Of a DNA stretch of 10,471 nucleotides, positions 4,972 to 10,471 are shown one piece after another. The translations under genes were made by a program, and so were the position numbers. The DNA is from Rubrobacteraceae bacterium. Its GTDB lineage: Bacteria > Actinomycetota > Rubrobacteria > Rubrobacterales > Rubrobacteraceae. The notes under the pieces are model-generated. The model saw nothing but the letters and a program-made list of their open reading frames with translations. It did not search any database and was not told the DNA's origin. The stretch is from the NCBI GenBank assembly GCA_029240775.1, contig JARDZQ010000027.1, forward strand, positions 1 to 10,471, given 5' to 3'. The first letter of the stretch is position 1; the number at the start of each line of letters is the position of its first letter.

Positions 4972-6855
4972 ATGGGTGAGGCGACGGATCTCCCCGAAAG
5001 GGCTCAGGTGAGCGGAGAACCCAGGAATCAGGTAGACGAGCTCGCCAAAGGCATGGAAGCGGCGGGGGCCCTGATCGAGAGCCTCGAGGAGGAGGTGGCG
5101 AACCTCCGCCGCGACCTTGAGCAGGCAAGTGTAGCGCTCAAAGCGGCGCAGGAGGAGGTCTCCGCCAGGGGACGCGCCCTCGAGGAGCAGGAGCGCACCC
5201 GCGCAGAGGCAGAGAGGAAGATCGAGACGCTACACGCCGAGCTCGCGGAGCTCAGGCGCCAGCACACTGACGAGCAGCTCAGGCTGCGCAACGAGCACAT
5301 CTCCGAGCTGGCCGAGCTGCGCCGAAAGCTCGAGGAGCAGCGCCGCGCCGACGTGGAAGCAGCCTCCTCCGAGGAGCGGGTGGCGACCCTGAAGGAGGAG
5401 TTCCGGCGAGAGCGGGAGGCGCTCGAGCAGCGCCACGAGGCGGAGATGGAGGCGCTCAAGACCTCCTCAGAGCAGTGGGAAGAGAAGCTGAGAGAGGCCT
5501 ACCGGGAGCAGGAAGAGCGCCACGAAGCCGAGCTTGAGGCCATGCGCCTCGAGCTGGAAGAGAGGCGGGAGGACCTCGAACGTCGCCTGCGGGAGGAGTT
5601 CGAGCGGCGCTACGGCGACGAGCGCCGCGCGGCCGAAGAGCGTCACGAGGCGGCTGTGCAGGCGCTCAGGAACGCCGCGGCCGGACGCGAGCTCGAGCTC
5701 CAGAGAGACTACCAGGCAGTGGTCGAGTCCCAGCAAGCGGAGATAGAGTCTCTGCGCGAGCAGATGCAGCAGCAGGCCCGCGAGGCCGAGGAGCAGCACC
5801 AGAGAGAGCTCCGCAAGGTCAAGGCGCAGGCCGAGAACAGGGAGCAGGAGCTGCGGCGGGCGCAGGCAGCCAAGCTCTCAGAGACCAGCGACGCCGCCGA
5901 CCAGCGGGTCGCCTCGCTGCAGGCCCAGAGAGAGGCGGACAATCGGGCGCTGCACGCCCGGCACGCGGAGGAGATCGCACGCCTCCGGCGCGAGTACGAG
6001 GAGCGTCTTGCGGCAGAGGACGAGCGCCGCAAGCTGGAGACCTGGGCGCTCGAAGAGAGGCTCAGTGAAGCCAGGATCCAGCGCGAGGCCGAGGTTCGCG
6101 CGTACACCGCCCGCCTGACGGAGCTGGAGGCGGCCAGGCTGGCCCACAAGACCTCCACCGAGGAAGATCTTGAACGCGTCGTGGAGCGGTTCGGGGAGGA
6201 AATCTCCGAGCTCGAAGGCCGCATCACGACGCTCGAAGAAGCCCTGGAAGAGTCCGAGAGGTTGCGCGGCGAGCTGGAGAGTGAGCTCTCGGGCTACCGG
6301 ACCCGGGTCGAGAGCGGGCAGCCGTTGAGGACGAACGGTCTCCCCCGCGAGGGACAGGAGTCCGAAGACGGACCCGACGGACGCATAAGGGAGCTCGACG
6401 CCGCGCGGCTCCTCGCCGAAGAGAGGGTCAGCGACCTCGAGGCGCGGCTGCGCGAGGCGCAGGAAGAGAGTAGGCGCAACGCCCAGAGACTCGAAGAAGC
6501 GCTGGAGAGCCTCGAGCGGCTCTCGCAGCCCGAGCGCCGGCTGCGCGAGGGCATCGCGCTGTTCAACTCCACCGAGCACGCTCGGGCGGTAGCCTCCATC
6601 TCCAAGGCCCTGGGCCTTCCGCGGGTCCACGCCGGGCTACGCGGGGCGCCGCCAGGCAAACCCGTCCTCACGTTCGCGTGGGGCGACATGGCCTGGCGCC
6701 GCTACGTCTCCGACCCCACCGAGGGCGTCGAGGAGCCCAGGGTGTACCTCACAGGTACCGGCGAGGACCCAGCGGAGATCGAAGACCCCGAACAGGAGCC
6801 CAACGCCCGCATGGACGCCCAGGGAAGGCTGATGCTGGGCATCCAGGCCCGCTGA
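4972..6855 (+). CDS. Large charged coiled-coil protein with conserved-looking C-terminal domain
   Basis: I do not recognise a named family. The 627-residue product has no signal peptide or membrane helix and should be cytoplasmic. Residues about 18-445 are an almost unbroken Glu/Arg/Ala/Leu coiled coil, as in SMC-like or filament-forming proteins, but without an ATPase head. A flexible linker follows (about 446-471, around LRTNGLPREGQESEDGPDG), then a second helix (472-518). A globular C-terminal part (about 519-605) contains FNSTEHARAVASISKALGLP and LTFAWGDMAWRRYVSDP; its aromatic, non-repetitive character contrasts with the rod and suggests a binding domain. The tail is acidic. ATG 4972 is chosen with AGGAG 11 bases upstream; GTG 4951 in the same frame would add seven residues. 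It is downstream of, and possibly co-transcribed with, the Fur-family gene and converges on the four-helix membrane gene with 34 bases between them and no visible terminator. A scaffold or cytoskeletal role is a guess. Confidence 0.85.
   Translation: MGEATDLPERAQVSGEPRNQVDELAKGMEAAGALIESLEEEVANLRRDLEQASVALKAAQEEVSARGRALEEQERTRAEAERKIETLHAELAELRRQHTDEQLRLRNEHISELAELRRKLEEQRRADVEAASSEERVATLKEEFRREREALEQRHEAEMEALKTSSEQWEEKLREAYREQEERHEAELEAMRLELEERREDLERRLREEFERRYGDERRAAEERHEAAVQALRNAAAGRELELQRDYQAVVESQQAEIESLREQMQQQAREAEEQHQRELRKVKAQAENREQELRRAQAAKLSETSDAADQRVASLQAQREADNRALHARHAEEIARLRREYEERLAAEDERRKLETWALEERLSEARIQREAEVRAYTARLTELEAARLAHKTSTEEDLERVVERFGEEISELEGRITTLEEALEESERLRGELESELSGYRTRVESGQPLRTNGLPREGQESEDGPDGRIRELDAARLLAEERVSDLEARLREAQEESRRNAQRLEEALESLERLSQPERRLREGIALFNSTEHARAVASISKALGLPRVHAGLRGAPPGKPVLTFAWGDMAWRRYVSDPTEGVEEPRVYLTGTGEDPAEIEDPEQEPNARMDAQGRLMLGIQAR
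5425..5670 (+). repeat. Three HEA repeats inside the coiled coil
   Basis: The encoded rod carries three similar 12-residue blocks: EQRHEAEMEALK, EERHEAELEAMR and EERHEAAVQALR, at residues 152, 181 and 222 of the ATG-start protein. Spacings are 29 and 41 residues, which sum to 70, or ten heptads. Looser relatives (EEQHQRELRKVK, HARHAEEIARLR) occur further on. This suggests growth of the rod by internal duplication. Confidence 0.6.
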
Positions 6856-6889
6856 GTCAGCCCGCTGCCTTCGAAGAGGGCGTATCGTG

Positions 6890-7378
6890 CTAACCAGCGC
6901 GGCGACGGTCTATCCGCCGGTTGTAGGCGTAGAGGGCCTCTCCACGGCGCGAGCCGACGTATGCGGCGCCCGCGGAGACGGCGAGGAAGACGGCGAGAAG
7001 GAAAACGGTCACCGCGCTCTCTATCCCCGGGAACATCCCCTGCCCGCTCGCCAGGTTGAGGGTCGGCGAGATCACGAACGCAGCAGGGACCACGAGGACC
7101 CCGTGCAACCGCCGCCGGGCGGGCGCCCGGTAGCTCGCGGCCATGCCGCCGAAGTAGAAGGAGAAGGCCGCCGCGAAGACCAGCATCCCGGTCGGAACCG
7201 CCGTCGAGGTGGCGATCTCCATCCCGAAGAACCTGGTGAACACCGGCGCGAATATCCCGAAGACCACGAGCAGCCCGATCGCGAGCGCGACGAGAACTCC
7301 CAACAATACCGCGGTTATGCTTCTTATCACAGAGCTATTGTAACAAGCTCCCCCACCGGACCACGTGGCCAGTTTCAC
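6890..7378 (-). CDS. Four-helix integral membrane protein of unknown function
   Basis: I do not recognise the family. The 162-residue frame has four hydrophobic helices at about 20-42, 59-77, 88-106 and 116-140, joined by short loops, with a basic cytoplasmic-looking tail (YAYNRRIDRRRAG). No catalytic motif is visible. Two starts compete. GTG 7378 has a strong Shine-Dalgarno, AAAAGGAGG, 4 bases upstream, and adds a 16-residue polar leader (VKLATWSGGGACYNSS). GTG 7330 begins right before helix 1 and is preceded by TACAAT with exactly 6 bases between, the geometry of a leaderless transcript; it gives 146 residues. The polar leader overlaps an inverted repeat whose other arm lies upstream of the neighbouring GT-C gene. 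The gene is divergent from that GT-C gene and convergent with the coiled-coil gene. Confidence 0.75.
   Translation of the reverse strand: MKLATWSGGGACYNSSVIRSITAVLLGVLVALAIGLLVVFGIFAPVFTRFFGMEIATSTAVPTGMLVFAAAFSFYFGGMAASYRAPARRRLHGVLVVPAAFVISPTLNLASGQGMFPGIESAVTVFLLAVFLAVSAGAAYVGSRRGEALYAYNRRIDRRRAG
7337..7342 (-). promoter_or_regulatory. Candidate -10 element (TACAAT) for the four-helix membrane gene
   Basis: TACAAT on the minus strand matches TATAAT at five of six positions, the best -10 in the window, and is followed by 6 bases and GTG 7330. If used, the message would be leaderless and the longer GTG 7378 frame would not be translated from it. No clear -35 is present. Confidence 0.5.
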
Positions 7379-7382
7379 GACG

Positions 7383-7391
7383 CCTCCTTTT
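7383..7391 (-). promoter_or_regulatory. Strong Shine-Dalgarno (AAAAGGAGG) before GTG 7378
   Basis: The minus strand reads AAAAGGAGG, then CGTC, then GTG 7378. This is close to full complementarity with the 16S rRNA 3' end and the best ribosome-binding site in the window. It argues for the longer 162-residue product, which requires a transcript starting further upstream, inside the divergent region. Confidence 0.5.
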
Positions 7392-7415
7392 GGGGCCTAG
7401 TCCAATAGGTCCTGT

Positions 7416-7421
7416 TAAGCT
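7416..7421 (+). promoter_or_regulatory. Candidate -10 element (TAAGCT) upstream of the GT-C-like gene
   Basis: TAAGCT fits TAnnnT and matches TATAAT at three of six positions. It lies 6 bases before GTG 7428, which opens a 13-codon mini-ORF. It is inside the plus-strand arm of the inverted repeat; the equivalent position of the other arm is GAAACT. Confidence 0.25.
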
Positions 7422-7427
7422 GGCGAC

Positions 7428-7469
7428 GTGCTGTGGTGGAGGGACAGGATGGCAGGGCGTGCTCGCTGA
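7428..7469 (+). CDS. Possible leaderless 13-residue upstream ORF of the GT-C-like gene
   Basis: GTG 7428 opens a 13-codon frame (VLWWRDRMAGRAR, Met-initiated) ending at TGA 7467-7469. That stop overlaps the early coding region of the large gene: it lies just after GTG 7459 and immediately before the in-frame TTG 7471. The arrangement parallels the mini-ORF in front of the MMPL gene. The peptide is basic and may be only a by-product of chance; support is the -10 spacing and the position. Confidence 0.2.
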   Translation: MLWWRDRMAGRAR

Positions 7470-9540
7470 GTTGCTCCGGGCGCTACCGGTGGCGGTTCTG
7501 GTGGGCACCATGCCAGGGTACTTCTGGGCGCGGTGCCTCTCCCCTGCGGGCGACCGCGTTGAACTGCTCGCCTACTCGACGGCGCTCTCTATGGCCCTCG
7601 TCCCCACTGCCGCGCTGGCGCAGACACGCGTTCTCGGCACGGGCGTGACGCTACCCGTCGCTGCGCTCTCCGCGGCAGCGGTGTTCGCGGGCGGGACTGC
7701 AGCCTACCTTTGGTTCGGGCGGCCCGGTGACGACGAGCCTCTACCAGCCAGCCCTCCGGCCCCGTGGAGCGCCTACGCCCTCATACCGCTACCCTTGGCG
7801 TTCGGGCTCATGCTGGCGACGGCCTTCGGCCTCGTGTCCGGGGTCTGGTACGTCGTCGGCCTGCTCGTGGTAGCGGCGGGCATCGCGGGCTCGGTCGCCT
7901 CGCGAGGTCAGGTTCGTAGGGAACCATCACGTGACGCGCCAGGAAGCCGCCTTCGGTCGTCCCTGTGGGGAGCTTTGGTCCTGGCGACGCTGTTGCTGGT
8001 GCTCTTGCGGGGTTACTGGGGACCGGTCAGGTACGACTGGCCCTTCATCCGCGGCGGCGACCAGTACTCCCACGCCGTAATGTCGGGGCTCATGATGACC
8101 GAGGGGAGGATCGACTCGTACCTGATCTACCCCCCAGGCTTCCACACGATGACCGCGGTCATCTCGCGCCTGAGCGGGCTGGAGCCACTGGAGATCTTCC
8201 CCGTACTCGCCCCCGCTCTGCTGGTGCTGCCGGCCCTGGCGTGCTACGCGCTGGCTACGAGACTCTGGGGCCGGCCGTACGGGGTCGCGGCCGCCTTCCT
8301 GTGCGGCTTGCTCCTCGTCGGCCCTTACGAAAGCTTCGCGGAAGCGCGCTATCCCAACCTGCTCTCCGCCGACTTCCTGATCGTCACGGCCGTAGCCGCC
8401 CTGATCCGGGTCTACACTTCTCCCGGTGCCCGCTCGGGCCTCCTCCTCGCCATCCTCGGCTCCTCGGTCGTCCTATACCATCAGGTGGGGAGCCTCTACC
8501 TGGCCGTGCTCCTCGCGCTCGTCGCCATAGTGTCCGTGCCGTACCTGCTGCTGGGAGGCCAAAGGAAAGGAGCAACCGCGCTCTTCATCTCGCTGACGTT
8601 GCTCGGGCTATTCTCGGTCTTCTACGCCTGGGACACCTACGACCTAGGACGCCTCGCCGCCGGCCTGCTCGGCGGCTCGGACACGGGTGCGGGCGGTACG
8701 GCCGTCGCCATAGCGATAGGTTCTCAGGAACCACTGAGCCTCGAGCACCTGCTGGCTACGACCTCGGAGCCGGTAGCGTGGCTGGGGCTGCTCGGCGCCC
8801 TCCTCGCGACGGGAGAGGTCCTGCGGAGGCGCGTGAGAACTCCGCAGGCACTCGCCTACCTGACCCTCGTCCTCTGGGCGTTGGTGCTCTTCGCGGGCAG
8901 CCGCACCTCATACAGCGGCTTCCCCCAGCGCTTCGAGAGGGATCTGGGCATCCCGCTCGCCGTGCTCGCCGCCCTCGCGGTCGTCGGAATCCTGCGTTCC
9001 ATCCATCCGTCCGGGTCCTCGCTCGCCGCAATCGTAGCGGTCCTGGCCGCGGCTCTGGCGGTCGCGGTGGTGGGGATACAGGGGGCGCAGAACTTGAAGA
9101 ACGCCGACAAGTGGAGCCCCAACGTCGTCTCCGCGGAGGTCGCCGCAGCCGGGGAGTGGCTCGGAGAGCGCAACACAGGCGGCAACCTAGTGGTGACGCC
9201 CTACCTCAACGACCACGTCCCGGGGAGCGCCATGCTCGCGATGGGCGGCTACACGGGGCTGCGCTCCTACACGCAGGAGCGGTTGCGAACCCCACGCGCG
9301 CTGCCCCCTTCCGGCAAGGAGCCGCTGCTGGCGGCCAACAAGATAACCTACCATCCCGTCGGCGAGCGCACAGAAGCCCTGCTCGACCGCTACGACATCC
9401 GGTACGTGGCTCTCTACAAGACGTACCCCGGCGTGCCCTGGCGCGCCTTCGACCGGGCGCCGCAAGCCTACGAAAAGGTTTTCGAGAACGGCGCCGTGAT
9501 CATCTTCTCCCCGCGCGAGAACCCACTGCCACGGGACTAA
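7459..9540 (+). CDS. Large polytopic membrane protein, GT-C-type glycosyltransferase-like
   Basis: A 693-residue membrane protein with roughly 14-16 helices. Its layout resembles GT-C transferases (PMT/ArnT-like or uncharacterised actinobacterial relatives), which take sugars from polyprenyl-phosphate donors outside the membrane. Six helices precede a long extracytoplasmic loop (about 186-240) containing RYDWPFIRGGDQYSHAVM and YLIYPPGFHTM; Asp201 of GGDQYSH sits where GT-C enzymes place a catalytic acidic residue. A second helix block (about 246-540) follows, then a soluble C-terminal domain of about 150 residues (AGEWLGERN.., RYDIRYVALYKTYPG). The open frame extends back to TTG 7390, but that part overlaps the inverted repeat and is not membrane-like. 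GTG 7459 sits just before helix 1 and is the best choice; TTG 7471 is the main alternative, and no well-spaced Shine-Dalgarno settles it. Convergent with the sulfatase gene, 16 bases apart. Activity is inferred from topology only. Confidence 0.8.
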   Translation: MLAELLRALPVAVLVGTMPGYFWARCLSPAGDRVELLAYSTALSMALVPTAALAQTRVLGTGVTLPVAALSAAAVFAGGTAAYLWFGRPGDDEPLPASPPAPWSAYALIPLPLAFGLMLATAFGLVSGVWYVVGLLVVAAGIAGSVASRGQVRREPSRDAPGSRLRSSLWGALVLATLLLVLLRGYWGPVRYDWPFIRGGDQYSHAVMSGLMMTEGRIDSYLIYPPGFHTMTAVISRLSGLEPLEIFPVLAPALLVLPALACYALATRLWGRPYGVAAAFLCGLLLVGPYESFAEARYPNLLSADFLIVTAVAALIRVYTSPGARSGLLLAILGSSVVLYHQVGSLYLAVLLALVAIVSVPYLLLGGQRKGATALFISLTLLGLFSVFYAWDTYDLGRLAAGLLGGSDTGAGGTAVAIAIGSQEPLSLEHLLATTSEPVAWLGLLGALLATGEVLRRRVRTPQALAYLTLVLWALVLFAGSRTSYSGFPQRFERDLGIPLAVLAALAVVGILRSIHPSGSSLAAIVAVLAAALAVAVVGIQGAQNLKNADKWSPNVVSAEVAAAGEWLGERNTGGNLVVTPYLNDHVPGSAMLAMGGYTGLRSYTQERLRTPRALPPSGKEPLLAANKITYHPVGERTEALLDRYDIRYVALYKTYPGVPWRAFDRAPQAYEKVFENGAVIIFSPRENPLPRD

Positions 9541-9556
9541 CGCGCCGACCTGTAGC

Positions 9557-10471
9557 TCAGACGAGCGGCGGTCTGGCGGGCTGCCAGGGATGTCCGGCCC
9601 ATGCCGAAGCCAGGTGGATGAGTAGCTCGCCCGTGAGCCGCTCGCGCACGGAGAGGTGGTCGGGGTCGCCGTAGAGGTTGTCGAGCTCCAGGGGATCAGC
9701 CCGGAGGTCGTATAGCTCCCCCTCTGCCTCGCGAAGGCGGGCGCCCGCAGCGTCTCCCGGCACGTACGTGATGAGCTTCCACTCGCGAGTGCGCCACATG
9801 TAGGCCGGCGCCTGCTGCACCTCCTCGTAGCCCGTCCCGTGCATCTCCGAGAAGCTGCCGACACGGGTGGGCTCCGCGAGCAGACTCGCGCCGGGAAAGC
9901 CGGGCGGAGTCCCCTCTCGGGCGACCGAGAGGAGTGTTGGGAGCACGTCCACATGCTCGGCCGGCCGGTCGTCTACGGTGGAGCTCCGGGCGCCAGGTCC
10001 CGCCAGGATCAGGGGCACCCTGACGCTCCCCTCGTAGAGGCAGTACTTGGAGAAGCGGCGGCGCTCGCCGAGCATCTCGCCGTGGTCGGAGGTAAAGACG
10101 ACGAAGGTGTTCTCCGCCTCCCCCGTCTCCTCGAGCCTCTTCAAGACCCGCCCGAACTGGGCGTCCACGTACGAGCAGAGGGCGTAGTAGCGCAGCGCGC
10201 TCTTCCGGCGCTCCCGCACGCTCGTCGCGTCGAGCCACTCCCCCCAGCGCTTCCACTGCGTGCCCGCGTGCCCGGAGAGGTCCACCCCGTCCGGTACCGC
10301 AGGGGGGTCAGGCATCTCGTCGAGGTCGTACAGGTCCTCGTAGCCGGGGGGTACGTTGAAGGGCGCGTGCGGGTAGTCGAATGAGAGGTACAGGAAGAAC
10401 GGCCTCCCCTCGTCCCTGCCGTCGCTCAGGAACTCGAGCGCCTTGTCTGTCAGCCACGCCTCGGTGTGCCG
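9557..10471 (-). CDS. Sulfatase-family hydrolase, C-terminal 304 residues (5' end outside window)
   Basis: A member of the sulfatase branch of the alkaline phosphatase superfamily, which hydrolyses sulfate (or in some members phosphate) esters. The frame is open from the window edge to TGA 9559-9557. Visible family motifs, in window-fragment numbering, are FDYPHAPFNVPPGYEDLY (31-48) with the substrate-side His35, TSDHGEMLGE (127-136) with metal ligands Asp129 and His130, then KYCLYEGSVRVPLI (142-155) with Lys142 placed to bind sulfate. AEHVDVLPTLL and the closing ELYDLRADPLELDNLYGDP pattern are also typical. The N-terminal part with the C/S-x-P-x-R motif, whose Cys or Ser is turned into formylglycine, lies outside the window. 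Activity and any signal peptide therefore cannot be judged, and the substrate is unknown. The neighbouring GT-C-like gene hints at surface glycans, but convergent placement argues against an operon. Confidence 0.93.
   Translation of the reverse strand, partial: RHTEAWLTDKALEFLSDGRDEGRPFFLYLSFDYPHAPFNVPPGYEDLYDLDEMPDPPAVPDGVDLSGHAGTQWKRWGEWLDATSVRERRKSALRYYALCSYVDAQFGRVLKRLEETGEAENTFVVFTSDHGEMLGERRRFSKYCLYEGSVRVPLILAGPGARSSTVDDRPAEHVDVLPTLLSVAREGTPPGFPGASLLAEPTRVGSFSEMHGTGYEEVQQAPAYMWRTREWKLITYVPGDAAGARLREAEGELYDLRADPLELDNLYGDPDHLSVRERLTGELLIHLASAWAGHPWQPARPPLV

Larger units (their letters stand above)
7353..7439. repeat. Imperfect inverted repeat in the divergent region
   Basis: The minus strand from 7378 to 7353 and the plus strand from 7414 to 7439 match at 20 of 26 positions. 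Shared features are AA.CTGGC.ACGTG followed by GGTGG. Weaker similarity extends outward from CCAA.AGG, at 7393 on the minus strand and 7402 on the plus strand. The arms point away from each other, towards the two divergent genes, with 35 bases between them. This may be a duplicated promoter or operator element shared by both genes. The similarity also makes both leader frames read KLAT..GGG, which need not mean they are translated. Confidence 0.6.

Noticed and set aside
5878..6630. Minus-strand open frame of 250 codons, plus other Ser/Arg- or Leu-rich frames, opposite the coiled-coil gene
   Set aside because: Low-complexity antisense of a Glu/Arg/Leu rod; no independent evidence.
7390..7458. 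N-terminal extension of the GT-C-like gene from TTG 7390
   Set aside because: No ribosome-binding site, polar sequence before the first helix, and overlap with the inverted repeat favour a later start.
7399..7460. Possible 5S rRNA-like or tRNA-like segment (GTTAAGCTGG...)
   Set aside because: Only a few bases resemble 5S rRNA; no matching helices, and no TTCGA arm or anticodon loop.
9573..9587. Hairpin CTGGC-GGGCT-GCCAG after the GT-C-like gene
   Set aside because: Five-base-pair stem, no T tract, and inside the sulfatase coding sequence; not enough to call a terminator.
7965..9674. Plus-strand open frame of 569 codons overlapping the GT-C-like gene
   Set aside because: Composition is dominated by Arg, Pro, Gly and Ala, as expected of a shifted reading of a GC-rich gene, and it runs past the end of the real gene into antisense of the sulfatase.
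9187..9954. Minus-strand open frame of 255 codons spanning the convergent junction
   Set aside because: It covers parts of two well-supported genes in other frames and shows no family motif.

Overview
The window reads as chromosomal DNA of a GC-rich actinobacterium, most likely a Rubrobacter-like member of the Rubrobacteria. This is inferred from protein style, heavy GTG use and possible leaderless starts, not from any rRNA or marker gene. It carries eight substantial genes packed almost end to end. There is no stretch of 300 bases without a gene, and I saw no tRNA, rRNA, CRISPR array, insertion sequence or phage gene.

Left part, minus strand (1-4374): reading right to left, a tandem-domain signal peptide peptidase (sppA), a fosmidomycin-resistance-type MFS exporter 13 bases after it, and an MMPL/RND-type transporter cut by the left window edge. 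All three act at the membrane.

Centre, plus strand (4442-6855): a Fur/PerR-family metal-dependent repressor, divergent from sppA across about 85 bases, followed by a 627-residue charged coiled-coil protein with a small globular C-terminal domain. The repressor lines up residue for residue with Bacillus subtilis PerR but carries Asp and Glu in place of two regulatory-site ligands (His93 and Asp104).

Right part (6890-10471): a four-helix membrane protein of unknown function on the minus strand, divergent from a large GT-C-like polytopic membrane protein on the plus strand. A sulfatase/alkaline-phosphatase-superfamily enzyme on the minus strand converges on the GT-C gene and is cut by the right edge. 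The 7330-7460 divergent region contains an imperfect inverted repeat of about 26 bases per arm.

The main non-coding signal is a recurring start architecture. A TAnnnT hexamer lies 6 or 7 bases before an ATG or GTG at five places (near 1424, 2663, 4374, 7330 and 7428), as expected for leaderless transcripts. In two of these the leaderless start would open a 12-13 codon mini-ORF that ends at or inside the start region of the next large gene, suggesting translational coupling.
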